NCBI GenBank assembly: GCA_017530275.1
Contig: JAFXMP010000265.1
Coordinates: 1 to 19,603, forward strand
Origin: Clostridia bacterium
Lineage (GTDB): Bacteria; Bacillota_A; Clostridia; Christensenellales; Aristaeellaceae
Reading direction: 5' to 3'
Length of the DNA stretch: 19,603 nucleotides
Shown here: in pieces, positions 1-7,592 of the stretch
Position numbering within the stretch: the stretch's first letter is position 1
How the letters are laid out: the number at the start of each line of letters is the position of its first letter
The notes under the pieces: model-generated
Databases searched by the model: none
What the model saw: only the letters and a program-made list of their open reading frames with translations
What the model was told of the DNA's origin: nothing
Translations under genes and position numbers: made by a program

Positions 1-297
1 CCCTATTTCGCACGGGCTTACGGCTTGGAAGTGGCGGCGGTGGTAGCGCTGGAACCGGACGAGCCCATTTCTCCCCGCATGCTCAAACAGGTGATCGAAA
101 AGGTCAAGGCCGCGGGCAATCCGCCCCTCTTTTCTGAACCGCAGTATGAGAATACAGCTCTGCGCACTGTGGCCCAGGAGACCGGCGCACCGGTATATGA
201 GTTAGACCCCCTGGTGACCGGAGACGGCGCGAAAACAGCCTATGAGGATGTGATGCGGAAAAACCTTTCGGTACTGCTGGAAGCACTGGGCGAATGA
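1..297 (+). CDS. Zinc/manganese ABC transporter substrate-binding protein, C-terminal part
   Basis: This is the last 98 codons of a cluster A-I metal-binding protein (ZnuA/TroA/AdcA family), which captures Zn2+ or Mn2+ outside the membrane for an ABC importer. The reading frame is open from base 1 and starts within PYFARAYGLEVAAV, the block after the third metal ligand in this family. It continues through a conserved LFSEPQYENTALRTVAQETG stretch, and PVYELDPLVTGDG, which in the family carries a late acidic ligand. The 5' part lies outside the window, so signal peptide and His-rich loop cannot be judged. The stop TGA overlaps a small ATG frame (294-389). The family assignment is solid; the metal is not determinable here. 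Confidence 0.85.
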   Translation, partial: PYFARAYGLEVAAVVALEPDEPISPRMLKQVIEKVKAAGNPPLFSEPQYENTALRTVAQETGAPVYELDPLVTGDGAKTAYEDVMRKNLSVLLEALGE

Positions 298-389
298 GCA
301 TCGAAGCCCTCAGAAGTGCGCATAAAATGAGAAATCCCTGCGCAAGTTTTGAGAAGCCTTATGTCGATTCTGGGAAGTTTCATTATTGA
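294..389 (+). pseudogene. Short ORF overlapping the metal-binding protein stop; possible vestige of the next transporter gene
   Basis: A 31-codon frame starts with ATG inside the preceding stop (ATGA overlap) and begins MSIEALRSAHK. An ATGA overlap with an MSIEALR-like start is what one expects for the ATPase gene (znuC type) that often follows such a binding protein. No Walker motif follows, and the frame ends just as the next operon's promoter begins. It may be a truncated start of that ATPase gene, or a chance frame. Evidence is limited to position and the first residues. Confidence 0.25.
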
Positions 390-414
390 CATGTACACTT
401 TATTATGTTAATAT
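386..414 (+). promoter_or_regulatory. Promoter of the sugar ABC operon
   Basis: A perfect -35 box TTGACA (386-391) is followed after 17 bases by TAATAT (409-414, four of six consensus positions) in an AT-rich stretch about 60 bases before the binding-protein start. This is a vegetative sigma-A type layout. No obvious cre or operator palindrome overlaps it. Confidence 0.75.
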
Positions 415-474
415 AGTAACAAAATTGTGGGCCATCCAGCTCGCAAAAAATCATATCAAAAGGAGTGTACCCGT

Positions 475-1518
475 ATGAAAAAGATCGTTGCTCTGCTCCT
501 GTGCGTTCTGATGCTCAGCGTCAGCGTGTGCGCCCTGGCTGAAGGCAAGGTCGGCGTTTCCATGCCCACCAAGGACCTGCAGCGCTGGAATCAGGACGGC
601 GAAAACATGCAGAAGCTGCTGGAAGAAGCTGGCTACACTGTTGACCTGCAGTTCGCCTCCAACGACGTGCAGCAGCAGCTGAACCAGGTGACCAACATGA
701 TCAACAACGGCTGCGACGTCGTTGTGATCGCCGCCATCGAAGGCTCCTCCCTGGGCTCTGCTCTGGATCTGGCCAAGGAAAAGGGCATCCCGGTCATTGC
801 TTATGACCGTCTGCTGATGGATTCCGAAGCCGTTTCCTACTATGCCACCTTCGACAACTACATGGTCGGCACCAAGCAGGGCACCTACATTAAGGAAGCC
901 CTGGATCTGGACAACGCTGCTGGCCCCTTCATCCTGGAAGTCACCGCTGGCGACCCCGGCGACAACAACGCCCGTTATTTCTATCAGGGCGCTATCGACG
1001 TTCTGCAGCCCTACCTCGACGCTGGCAAACTGGTTGTGAAGTCTGGTCAGCTTGATTTCACCGACGTTGCAACTCCCACCTGGAAGACCGAAGTTGCCCA
1101 GACCCGTGCTGACTCCATTCTGGCTTCCTTCTATGCCGACGGCTCCAACATCGACGCTTGGCTGTGCTCCAACGACTCCACCGCTCTGGGCGTTACCAAC
1201 GCGCTGGAAGCCAACTATGACGGCGAATGGCCCATCATCACCGGTCAGGACTGCGACATCTCCAACGTGAAGAACATGATCGCCGGCAAGCAGGCCATGT
1301 CCGTGTTCAAGGACACCCGTACCCTGGCTGCTCAGGTCGTGAAGATGGTTGGTCAGATCCTCGCTGGCGAAACCGTTGACGTGAACGACACCGAAACCTA
1401 CAACAACAACAAGATCGTTGTTCCTTCCTTCCTGTGCGAGCCCGTGTTCGCCGATGTGAACAACTATGCCGAATTGCTGCTTGATTCCGGTTACTATACC
1501 GCCGATCAGCTGCAGTAA
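475..1518 (+). CDS. Monosaccharide ABC transporter substrate-binding protein (ChvE-like)
   Basis: Periplasmic-binding-protein type I fold protein of 347 aa that binds a monosaccharide outside the cell and delivers it to the ATPase/permease genes downstream. It most resembles ChvE/MmsE-type 'multiple monosaccharide' binding proteins: the mature start GKVGVSMPTKDLQRWNQDG, then DVVVIAAIEGSSL, PVIAYDRLL, and a late GQDCDISNVKNM block are typical. Start 475 is chosen because AGGAG lies at 461-465, eight to nine bases upstream, and MKKIVALLLCVLMLSV opens a clear signal peptide; the longer frame from 427 has no such support. The signal ends in CALAEG. The Cys is preceded by Val, so a lipobox is poor and signal peptidase I cleavage after ALA is likelier, unusual for a Gram-positive binding protein. 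Codon use is strongly biased, suggesting high expression. The actual sugar is unknown; xylose, glucose, galactose and arabinose are all family substrates. Confidence 0.9.
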   Translation: MKKIVALLLCVLMLSVSVCALAEGKVGVSMPTKDLQRWNQDGENMQKLLEEAGYTVDLQFASNDVQQQLNQVTNMINNGCDVVVIAAIEGSSLGSALDLAKEKGIPVIAYDRLLMDSEAVSYYATFDNYMVGTKQGTYIKEALDLDNAAGPFILEVTAGDPGDNNARYFYQGAIDVLQPYLDAGKLVVKSGQLDFTDVATPTWKTEVAQTRADSILASFYADGSNIDAWLCSNDSTALGVTNALEANYDGEWPIITGQDCDISNVKNMIAGKQAMSVFKDTRTLAAQVVKMVGQILAGETVDVNDTETYNNNKIVVPSFLCEPVFADVNNYAELLLDSGYYTADQLQ

Positions 1519-1539
1519 TTTCAGGTTTACCAATTAAAG

Positions 1540-1570
1540 CGATGCAGGCGGGCGGTGCCCGCCTGCATCG
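1540..1570 (+). terminator. Intercistronic hairpin, attenuator or mRNA stabiliser
   Basis: A perfect 14-bp stem (1540-1553 with 1557-1570) encloses a 3-base loop and is followed by only TTTC. It lies between the binding-protein stop and the ATPase gene. Such hairpins typically cause partial termination and protect the upstream message, giving more binding protein than membrane components. The weak T-tract argues for partial rather than full termination. Confidence 0.8.
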
Positions 1571-1626
1571 TTTCAAAAACAGGAAAGTCATTAATTTCCA
1601 TCTGATAGAAAAGCTGGAGGAGAGCC

Positions 1627-3171
1627 ATGGCCAAGATTCTGTTGGAAATGAAGAACATTACAAAGACTTTCCCGGGTGTAAAAGCGCTCGATAACGTAAA
1701 TCTTCAGGTGGAAGAGGGAGAAATCCACGCGCTGGTGGGCGAAAACGGCGCGGGCAAATCGACCCTGATGAACGTGCTGAGCGGTATCTATCCTTACGGT
1801 ACATATGAGGGAGATATTATCTACAACGGCCAAGTCTGCAAATTCTCCAATATCAAAGATTCCGAAAAATTAGGCATCGTCATCATCCATCAGGAGCTGG
1901 CGCTGGTTCCTGAAATGACGATCGGCGAAAACATGTACCTGGGCAACGAATGCGGGCACAAGTTCGCCATCAACTGGAACAAAACCTACTCTGAGGCCGA
2001 CAAGTACCTGAAAATGGTGGGGCTGACGGAAAGCTCCAAAATCCAGGTGAAAACCATCGGCACCGGCAAGCAGCAGCTGGTAGAAATCGCCAAAGCGCTG
2101 GCCAAGCAGGCCAAGCTGCTGATCCTGGACGAGCCCACGTCCTCTTTGAACGAAGAAGATTCCCGCGCACTGCTGGATCTGATGCTCAGCTTCAAAAAGC
2201 AGGGGATGACCATGATCATCATCACCCATAAGCTGAACGAAGTATCCTATGTGGCGGACAAAATAACGGTGGTGCGCGACGGCTCCACCATCGAAACTAT
2301 AGACAACCACGGCGCGGAACCCGTCAGCGAGGAACGGATCATCAAAGGCATGGTAGGCCGCGAGATCACCAACCGCTTCCCCAAGCGGGAGAGCGTGAAA
2401 ATTGGGAACGTGAAAATGGAGGTCAGCCATTGGACGGTGCACCATCCCCTGTATCCCGAGCGCAAGGTGGTGGACGACGTGTCTATGTACGTGCGGCAGG
2501 GCGAAGTGGTGGGTATTTACGGCCTCATGGGCGCAGGGCGCACGGAGCTGGCCATGAGCATTTTCGGCCAGAGCTACGGCGTGAATATTTCAGGCGAACT
2601 CAAGCTGGACGGAAAGCCCGTGAAGCTCCACAGAGATGCGGCGGACGCCATCAAGCACGGCATCGCCTACGTGACCGAGGACCGCAAAGGCAACGGCCTG
2701 GTACTGTCCCAGTCCATCAAGGTGAATACTTCTCTGGCCAATCTGAAAGCCATTTCCACCAATGCCGTGATCGATGCGGATAAGGAATACGCTGTGGCTG
2801 AGGAGTACCGAAATAAGCTGAAAACAAAAACGCCTTCTGTGGAACAGCTTGTAGGCAACCTTTCCGGCGGCAACCAGCAGAAGGTGCTGCTGGCCAAGTG
2901 GATGTTCGCCGAGCCCGACGTGCTGCTGTTGGACGAACCTACCCGCGGCATCGACGTTGGCGCGAAATATGAAATCTACTGCATTATCAACGATCTGGCC
3001 GCCGCGGGCAAATGCGTGGTGCTGATTTCTTCCGAACTGCCGGAGGTGCTGGGCATGAGCGACCGCATCTATATCATGAATGAAGCGAAGATCGTGGGCG
3101 AAATGAAGGCGGAGGATGCCACCCAGGAGAACATCATGGCAGCCATCCTCAGATCGGGAAGGGGTGCATGA
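1627..3171 (+). CDS. Sugar ABC transporter ATP-binding protein, two ATPase domains (MglA/GguA-like)
   Basis: Cytoplasmic ATPase of 514 aa that powers the neighbouring monosaccharide importer (CUT2 class). Two ABC domains are fused in tandem. The first has Walker [10 protein letters not shown] (residues 38-46), a degenerate signature IGTGKQQ (144-150) and Walker B LLILDEP (164-170). The second has a degenerate Walker [10 protein letters not shown] (299-307), an intact signature LSGGNQQ (412-418) and Walker B LLLDEP (433-438) with TRGIDVGAK after it. This asymmetric pattern, one complete Walker A and one complete signature, is characteristic of MglA, RbsA, XylG and GguA. GGAGGAGAG just before the ATG supports start 1627. 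The stop overlaps the next gene's first ATG. With the ChvE-like binding protein, the GguA/MmsA label fits best. Confidence 0.95.
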   Translation: MAKILLEMKNITKTFPGVKALDNVNLQVEEGEIHALVGENGAGKSTLMNVLSGIYPYGTYEGDIIYNGQVCKFSNIKDSEKLGIVIIHQELALVPEMTIGENMYLGNECGHKFAINWNKTYSEADKYLKMVGLTESSKIQVKTIGTGKQQLVEIAKALAKQAKLLILDEPTSSLNEEDSRALLDLMLSFKKQGMTMIIITHKLNEVSYVADKITVVRDGSTIETIDNHGAEPVSEERIIKGMVGREITNRFPKRESVKIGNVKMEVSHWTVHHPLYPERKVVDDVSMYVRQGEVVGIYGLMGAGRTELAMSIFGQSYGVNISGELKLDGKPVKLHRDAADAIKHGIAYVTEDRKGNGLVLSQSIKVNTSLANLKAISTNAVIDADKEYAVAEEYRNKLKTKTPSVEQLVGNLSGGNQQKVLLAKWMFAEPDVLLLDEPTRGIDVGAKYEIYCIINDLAAAGKCVVLISSELPEVLGMSDRIYIMNEAKIVGEMKAEDATQENIMAAILRSGRGA

Positions 3172-4463
3172 CGATGAGTGAAAAACAAGCTGTATCCTCC
3201 AAGCCCTCTGTCATGCAGAGGTTCAATGCCGGTGAATTCTTCCAGAAATACACCATGACCATTGCCTTGGTGGTCGTTACCATCGTATTTGCCTTATGGC
3301 CCGGAAAGCAAGGTTTGATCCTGCTTCCCTCCAACCTGACTGGCCTCATCGCAGAAAACGCCTATGTTTTCGTTCTGGCCACAGGTATGTTGCTGTGCAT
3401 CCTCACCGGCGGCAATATCGACCTTTCCGTCGGTTCCGTGGTATGCTTCACGGCGGCCATTGGCTGCGTCATGATGTCAAGCGGCATGAATATGTGGCTG
3501 GCCGTGGTGGCGATGCTGCTGATCGGCCTGGCCATCGGTGTGTTCCAGGGCTACTGGATCGCCAAGATCAGGGTTCCCGCCTTTATCGCCACCCTGGCCG
3601 GCATGTACGCTTTCCGTGGCTTTTCCAACGTGGTGCTAAACGGCTACCGGGTGGATATCAGCAACGAAAGCTTCTTGGCGCTGTTCGGCAACGGCAAAAC
3701 CAGCTATATCCCCGATGTGATCCGGCAGAATATGCCGGGGCTCGATTCCGTGTTCAGCGCCGACAACGCATTCCTGGTTGGCCTGACTGGTTCGGCCAAT
3801 TTCGCCAAGAATTTCAACGCGACCTGCATGTGTATCGGCATCGTGGCAGCGCTGGTATTCATCCTGCTGAAAATCCGCAAAATTTTGGTGCAGAAGAAGT
3901 TAGGCATCAGCCAGTCCATTCCCGGCCAGATCGTTTCCATGGTGCTTATTTCCGCGCTCGCCCTGTGGGTCAGCTTTAAACTGAGCTGCTACCGCGGCTT
4001 CCCCATGGTACTGATCTGGATCGCCCTGGTGCTGGGCATCTACGCCTACATCACCACTAAAACCGCCATCGGCCGCCACCTGTACGCTGTGGGCGGCAAC
4101 GAAAAGGCCACAGCCCTTTCCGGCGTCAAGACCCGCAACGTATACTGGTTCGCCTACGCCAACATCGGATTGCTTGCGGGGCTTGCCGGTATCCTGACGG
4201 CGGGCCGCGCCAAGGGCATCGACCCCGTATACGGCGAAGGCTATGAAATGGACGCCATCGCTTCCTGCTTTATCGGCGGCGCTTCGGCTTATGGCGGCAC
4301 CGGCAAGGTGTCCGGCATGATCATCGGCGCCATCCTGATGGGCGTGATCAACAAAGGCATGATCATCGTGGGCGTAGACGCCAACTACCAAAAGGTGGTC
4401 AAAGGCATCGTGCTTTTGATCGCCGTCATGTTCGACGTGCTGTCCAAGCGGCAAAAGCGGTAA
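3168..4463 (+). CDS. Sugar ABC transporter permease 1 (GguB/MglC family)
   Basis: Polytopic membrane protein of 431 aa (BPD_transp_2 family) forming part of the sugar channel. Family hallmarks are [12 protein letters not shown] near residue 80, [34 protein letters not shown], the [21 protein letters not shown] block, and [20 protein letters not shown] at the end. Compared with ordinary RbsC/MglC (about 320-340 aa) it carries an extra stretch of about 80 residues in the middle, as in GguB/MmsB-type permeases. Two starts are possible: ATG 3168 overlaps the ATPase stop (ATGA), while ATG 3174 is six bases on. The GAAGGGG at 3158-3164 would serve either. It is followed after 21 bases by a second, different permease. 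Confidence 0.93.
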   Translation: MTMSEKQAVSSKPSVMQRFNAGEFFQKYTMTIALVVVTIVFALWPGKQGLILLPSNLTGLIAENAYVFVLATGMLLCILTGGNIDLSVGSVVCFTAAIGCVMMSSGMNMWLAVVAMLLIGLAIGVFQGYWIAKIRVPAFIATLAGMYAFRGFSNVVLNGYRVDISNESFLALFGNGKTSYIPDVIRQNMPGLDSVFSADNAFLVGLTGSANFAKNFNATCMCIGIVAALVFILLKIRKILVQKKLGISQSIPGQIVSMVLISALALWVSFKLSCYRGFPMVLIWIALVLGIYAYITTKTAIGRHLYAVGGNEKATALSGVKTRNVYWFAYANIGLLAGLAGILTAGRAKGIDPVYGEGYEMDAIASCFIGGASAYGGTGKVSGMIIGAILMGVINKGMIIVGVDANYQKVVKGIVLLIAVMFDVLSKRQKR

Positions 4464-4484
4464 CGCAGGGAGGGGGACAAAATA

Positions 4485-5657
4485 ATGGAAAACAAATCGT
4501 TTCGCGCGGCGCTGAAAAAGAACGCCATGCTCATTGTCCTGGTTCTTGTGTATCTGTTTTTCCTGATCCTGACGCAGGGCGGCATCTTTAAGCCCTCCAG
4601 CTTCACCCAGCTGATCGTGCAGAACGCCTACGTTTACATCCTCGGCGCCGGCATGCTCATGTGCATGCTCACCGGCGGCAATATCGATTTGAGCTGCGGC
4701 GCTTTCGTGTGCCTGCTGGGCGCGTTCGGCGGCGTGTTCATGGTCGTGATGGGCTTAGGCACTGGTATGTCCATTCTGCTGCTGCTGCTCATCGGCGTGG
4801 TGTACGGCGTGATCTTGGGCGCTCTGGTGGCTTATGTGCACATTCCCCCGTGGATCGCCACCCTGGCCGGGTATCTGGCGTTCCGCGGCCTTGGCACCTC
4901 CATCCTGTCCGCCAATTCCAAAACCGGCTCCCTGTCTTTGGCTGATCAGACGGACTTCCTGAGCATCTTCTCCGGCCGTGTATTCCCAACCAAAGAAGGC
5001 GTTCTCAACCTGCCGTGTTTCTTCCTGGGTTTGGCTGCTGCTGGAGCGTTGGCGCTGATCATCTTCATGACCCGCAAGAGCCGTCTTTCCAAGGGCTACG
5101 AAGCCGATACCATGAAAACAGCCGCGCTCAAGAGCATCGGCGGGGCTGCGGCAATCATACTGGTGATGACCCAGCTTGCCATGGACGGCGGTATTCCCAC
5201 CACGCTGCTGTGGGTCGCGGGCATTATTCTGATTTACAGCTTCATCACCAGCAAAACCACCGTGGGCCGCCATTTCTACGTGGTGGGCGGCAATATGGAA
5301 GCTGCCCGGCTGTCCGGCGTCAATACCCGGCGGATCATGTTCCTTGCATACCTGAACATGGCCGTGCTCACCAGCATCGCCACCTTCACGGTCATCGCCC
5401 GCTCCCAGTCTTCCTACGCGGACGTGGGCAAAAACTTTGAAATGGACGCCATTTCCGCCTGTGTTGTAGGCGGCGTATCCGCCAGCGGCGGCGCTGGCAC
5501 CGTGCTTGGCATGGTGATAGGCGCTACGCTGATCGGCGTGATCAACCTGGGCATGAGCCTGATCAGCTTGGATGCCAACTATCAGCGCGTGATCAAGGGC
5601 TTCGTGCTTCTGGCCGCTGTGGTCTTTGACATTCTGTCCAAGAAAAAGGAAAAATAA
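4485..5657 (+). CDS. Sugar ABC transporter permease 2 (GguB/MglC family)
   Basis: Second BPD_transp_2 permease, 390 aa, clearly paralogous to permease 1: [56 protein letters not shown]-type block, EMDAISACVVGGVSASGGAG, and a closing ANYQRVIKGFVLLAAVVFDI. It shares the enlarged central segment but with little residue identity there. A strong AGGGAGGGGG site precedes the ATG. Canonical GguAB/MglAC transporters use one permease gene as a homodimer, so two adjacent divergent permeases suggest a heterodimeric channel or two alternative transporters sharing one ATPase. In the EAA-like loop, permease 1 has NEKATALSG where this one has NMEAARLSG; both look functional. Confidence 0.93.
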   Translation: MENKSFRAALKKNAMLIVLVLVYLFFLILTQGGIFKPSSFTQLIVQNAYVYILGAGMLMCMLTGGNIDLSCGAFVCLLGAFGGVFMVVMGLGTGMSILLLLLIGVVYGVILGALVAYVHIPPWIATLAGYLAFRGLGTSILSANSKTGSLSLADQTDFLSIFSGRVFPTKEGVLNLPCFFLGLAAAGALALIIFMTRKSRLSKGYEADTMKTAALKSIGGAAAIILVMTQLAMDGGIPTTLLWVAGIILIYSFITSKTTVGRHFYVVGGNMEAARLSGVNTRRIMFLAYLNMAVLTSIATFTVIARSQSSYADVGKNFEMDAISACVVGGVSASGGAGTVLGMVIGATLIGVINLGMSLISLDANYQRVIKGFVLLAAVVFDILSKKKEK

Positions 5658-5680
5658 AGTGATCAGATCATGACTTTCCG

Positions 5681-5704
5681 CCCCCGTGACCATGGTCACG
5701 GGGG
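5681..5704 (+). terminator. Perfect GC-rich palindrome after the sugar operon
   Basis: A 24-base perfect palindrome (12 bases per arm, CCCCCGTGACCA and its complement) lies 24 bases after the permease 2 stop. As RNA it forms a strong hairpin with a short loop. There is no T-run after it, so it may act as a partial terminator or 3'-end stabiliser. A DNA-level operator role is possible because of its full symmetry. Confidence 0.55.
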
Positions 5705-5732
5705 TCTGTAAGTTAAGGAAGGCGGTTTCAAT

Positions 5733-5987
5733 TTGAATAACGGAAAAACACGTTCCAGCCTGCTGGGTATCGTAGGCGCGTACCTGATATATACGGCCTA
5801 TGAGCTTTGGCAGGATTGGGGCAATACCGAGACTACCATGACCACGCCGGCGCGAATCGTATTCATTGTCCTTTTCGTGCTGGCAGGTGCTGCGCTGCTG
5901 GTCTACGCTGTTTATGTTTGGCGGCACGCTGACGATCGGAAGGAAGAAAACGCCTCCCCGCCAGAGGATGAAAACAGTCTGAAATAG
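5733..5987 (+). CDS. Small membrane protein with two predicted helices, unknown function
   Basis: An 84-aa protein beginning with TTG, preceded by AAGGAAGG about ten bases upstream. Residues about 9-25 (LLGIVGAYLIYTAYELW) and about 41-63 (ARIVFIVLFVLAGAALLVYA and onward) are hydrophobic and should span the membrane. The tail is charged and acidic (RKEENASPPEDENS). This two-helix plan with a charged tail is common among small Clostridia membrane proteins, but I recognise no named family. It lies 20 bases before the next gene and after the hairpin that closes the sugar operon, so it may be the first gene of the next unit. No start other than TTG is available in this frame with a good ribosome site. 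Confidence 0.6.
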   Translation: MNNGKTRSSLLGIVGAYLIYTAYELWQDWGNTETTMTTPARIVFIVLFVLAGAALLVYAVYVWRHADDRKEENASPPEDENSLK

Positions 5988-6007
5988 CACAGGAGGGAAA
6001 GGAAACC

Positions 6008-6460
6008 ATGGAAGAACGCTTTGCTGCGTTGGAACAGGCTTTCATCATCTACCGTCAAGACCTGGAAGCCTGTGTCAGGAAAAGCAAGCCTACGGACGGC
6101 TTGCTGGGATTTGGCCGATCCCTCAAGGACGATCCCTGCCACGACCGCTTTGATGAGCGCGTGAAAGGGGCGGTGGACGGCATTTGTGCCGCTTCTCCCT
6201 CTGCGGAGGACGCGGCGCGTACAGTGCGCATGCTGCTGCGGGACGACATGTCCTCATGGCCAATGGCGGCGCAATGGATGCTGCGAGCTATCGAACGTCA
6301 CAGCATTCCCCTGATTACCTTCCTTGCGCCTACGGATGCCGCCGTATTTCTGAAGGATTACACTGCCCGCTATAAACCCTGGGACCGTCTCCCCGTACAG
6401 CAGGAAATCTATAAAGCCTTGAAACATCAGGCAGGAGCAGAGAAGACTTTTTTTGTTTGA
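6008..6460 (+). CDS. Unrecognised 150-aa soluble protein
   Basis: ATG at 6008 follows a strong AGGAGGGAAAGG site. The protein is mostly helical-looking, with no signal peptide or membrane span. It has Cys at about residue 22 and a DPCHDRFDERV motif near residue 42-52, then a helical second half ending in AGAEKTFFV. I do not recognise a family. Its 3' end has seven T's (6448-6454) exactly phased as a T_TTT_TTT slippery heptamer, and its stop overlaps the next ATG by one base (TGATG). Both suggest coupling to, or fusion with, the small HTH protein that follows. Its location between a small membrane protein and a NifX-type protein suggests a shared role, but the sequence gives no catalytic clue. 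Confidence 0.7.
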   Translation: MEERFAALEQAFIIYRQDLEACVRKSKPTDGLLGFGRSLKDDPCHDRFDERVKGAVDGICAASPSAEDAARTVRMLLRDDMSSWPMAAQWMLRAIERHSIPLITFLAPTDAAVFLKDYTARYKPWDRLPVQQEIYKALKHQAGAEKTFFV

Positions 6461-6618
6461 TGAGCAAAGACGTCGAGAGCATCCGAATGACGGTAGACGA
6501 ATACGAAGCGCTGCGGCTTCTGGATGATGAGGGCCTTACGCAGGAAGTATGCGCCGTCCGAATGAACATCGCCCGCACGACGGTTACGGCAATCTGGAGA
6601 AAGGAAGGAATGCAATGA
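6460..6618 (+). CDS. Miniature DUF134-type helix-turn-helix protein
   Basis: A 52-aa frame starting at the TGATG overlap with the previous gene. It reads IRMTVDEYEALRLLDDEGLT then QEVCAVRMNIARTTVTAIWR, which matches the core of DUF134 HTH proteins (usual consensus MTVDEYEAIRLID.EGLTQEECA..M.IARTTVQ). Normal DUF134 proteins are about 90-130 aa, with an N-terminal RPRKxRxV segment and a longer C-terminus; both are missing here. In many clostridia DUF134 is fused to, or sits beside, a NifX-type protein like the next gene. The stop overlaps that gene's ATG (ATGA). It could be a functional mini-regulator, a domain supplied by frameshifting from the previous gene, or a degenerate remnant. Confidence 0.65.
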   Translation: MSKDVESIRMTVDEYEALRLLDDEGLTQEVCAVRMNIARTTVTAIWRKEGMQ

Positions 6619-7013
6619 GAATCGCAGTCACTTACGAAAATGGAGAGGTGTTTCAGCATTTCGGCCATTCCGAGCAGTTCAAGCTGTACGACATTGAGGA
6701 TGGAAAGATTATAAGCGAGCAGGTTGTGAACACGAACGGCAACGGACATGGCGCATTGGCCGGGTTCCTGCATTCAGCCAAAGTGGACGCCCTGATCTGC
6801 GGCGGCATTGGCATGGGCGCTCAGATGGCGCTGGCTGACGCTGGGATCAAACTGTATGCAGGTGTTCAGGGGCAGGCTGATGAGGCGGCGAAAGCGCTGG
6901 CTGAAGGAACCCTGGAATATGATCCGGACGCACATTGCGACCATCATTGGCATCATCATGACGGAGACTGCGGCCACGATCACTGCACGGATCATCACTG
7001 CCACGGTAATTGA
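6615..7013 (+). CDS. NifX/NifB-type dinitrogenase cofactor-binding family protein with His/Cys-rich tail
   Basis: A 132-aa protein of the Nitro_FeMo-Co family (PF02579). The start MRIAVTYENGEVFQHFGHSE, then NGNGHGALAGFL, and ICGGIGMGAQMALADAGIKLY with AGVQG are the family's conserved blocks. In nitrogen fixers such domains bind Fe-Mo cofactor precursors; the many stand-alone clostridial forms have no proven function. Residues 107-130 hold 11 His and 4 Cys, a likely metal-binding tail. No nif genes are seen nearby, so nitrogen fixation is not implied. Start 6615 is favoured over the longer frame because AAGGAAGG lies just upstream and the family begins with MRIAV. It overlaps the DUF134 gene upstream and precedes chrA by 3 bases. 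Confidence 0.9.
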   Translation: MRIAVTYENGEVFQHFGHSEQFKLYDIEDGKIISEQVVNTNGNGHGALAGFLHSAKVDALICGGIGMGAQMALADAGIKLYAGVQGQADEAAKALAEGTLEYDPDAHCDHHWHHHDGDCGHDHCTDHHCHGN

Positions 7014-7016
7014 CAT

Positions 7017-7592
7017 ATGAAGCGATTGTTTGATCTGTTTCTGACTTTTGCGAAGATCGGCCTGTTCACCTTTGGCGGCGGATATGCCATGATCTCGCTG
7101 ATCGAACACACCTGTGTGGAACAAAAACAGTGGATCACACACGACGAGATGATGAACGTCACGGTGATCGCGGAATCCACGCCGGGGCCGATTGCAATTA
7201 ATTGCGCTTCTTATGTCGGTTATAAACAAAAAGGATTGATCGGTGCGGCGGCAGCAACAGTCGGAATAGTATTCCCCTCATTCTACATCATTTTCCTGAT
7301 CTCTATGTTTTTGGATCATTTTCTGGAGATTGCGTGGATCGCGCATGCTTTTATGGGGATCAAAATCGCCGTCGGCATTCTGATTCTTGACGCCGGCATC
7401 AAGATGATCAGGAAGATGCAGAAAAAGCCGATGCCGCTCGCCATCATGTGCTGCGCCTTCATCGCCATGCTGTTGATCGATCTCTTTGCATTGCGGGTGT
7501 CCTCCATCACCCTGATGCTGATTGCGGCGACGATCAGCCTTTTCCTTTTCCTGATGAAGCGCAATGCCGGAAAGGCAGGCACAGGGAAATGA
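7017..7592 (+). CDS. Chromate transporter family subunit 1 (half-size ChrA)
   Basis: Membrane protein of 191 aa, one CHR domain (PF02417). The N-terminal FLTFAKIGLFTFGGGYAMI, then ITHDEMMNVTVIAESTPGPIAINCASYVGYK, are the diagnostic blocks. Half-size ChrA proteins usually occur as adjacent pairs encoded by two genes and together make one transporter; in studied bacteria the family exports chromate, though natural gut substrates are uncertain. The ATG lies 3 bases after the NifX-type gene stop with no strong ribosome site of its own, so translation is probably coupled. Its stop overlaps the next subunit's ATG (ATGA). About four to six membrane spans are visible. Confidence 0.92.
   Translation: MKRLFDLFLTFAKIGLFTFGGGYAMISLIEHTCVEQKQWITHDEMMNVTVIAESTPGPIAINCASYVGYKQKGLIGAAAATVGIVFPSFYIIFLISMFLDHFLEIAWIAHAFMGIKIAVGILILDAGIKMIRKMQKKPMPLAIMCCAFIAMLLIDLFALRVSSITLMLIAATISLFLFLMKRNAGKAGTGK

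Noticed and set aside
451..1533. 360-codon open frame antisense to the sugar binding protein
   Set aside because: It mirrors the codon bias of the plus-strand gene, has no ribosome site and no family resemblance; the plus-strand gene has signal peptide and family motifs.
4755..5990. 411-codon minus-strand frame over permease 2 and the small membrane protein
   Set aside because: His/Gln/Ala/Gly-rich low-quality translation, covering two plausible plus-strand genes with ribosome sites; a shadow frame.
6615..7013. Nitrogen-fixation locus
   Set aside because: Only a NifX/NifB-type domain is present; no nifHDK or radical-SAM NifB gene is in the window, and stand-alone forms are common in non-fixing clostridia.
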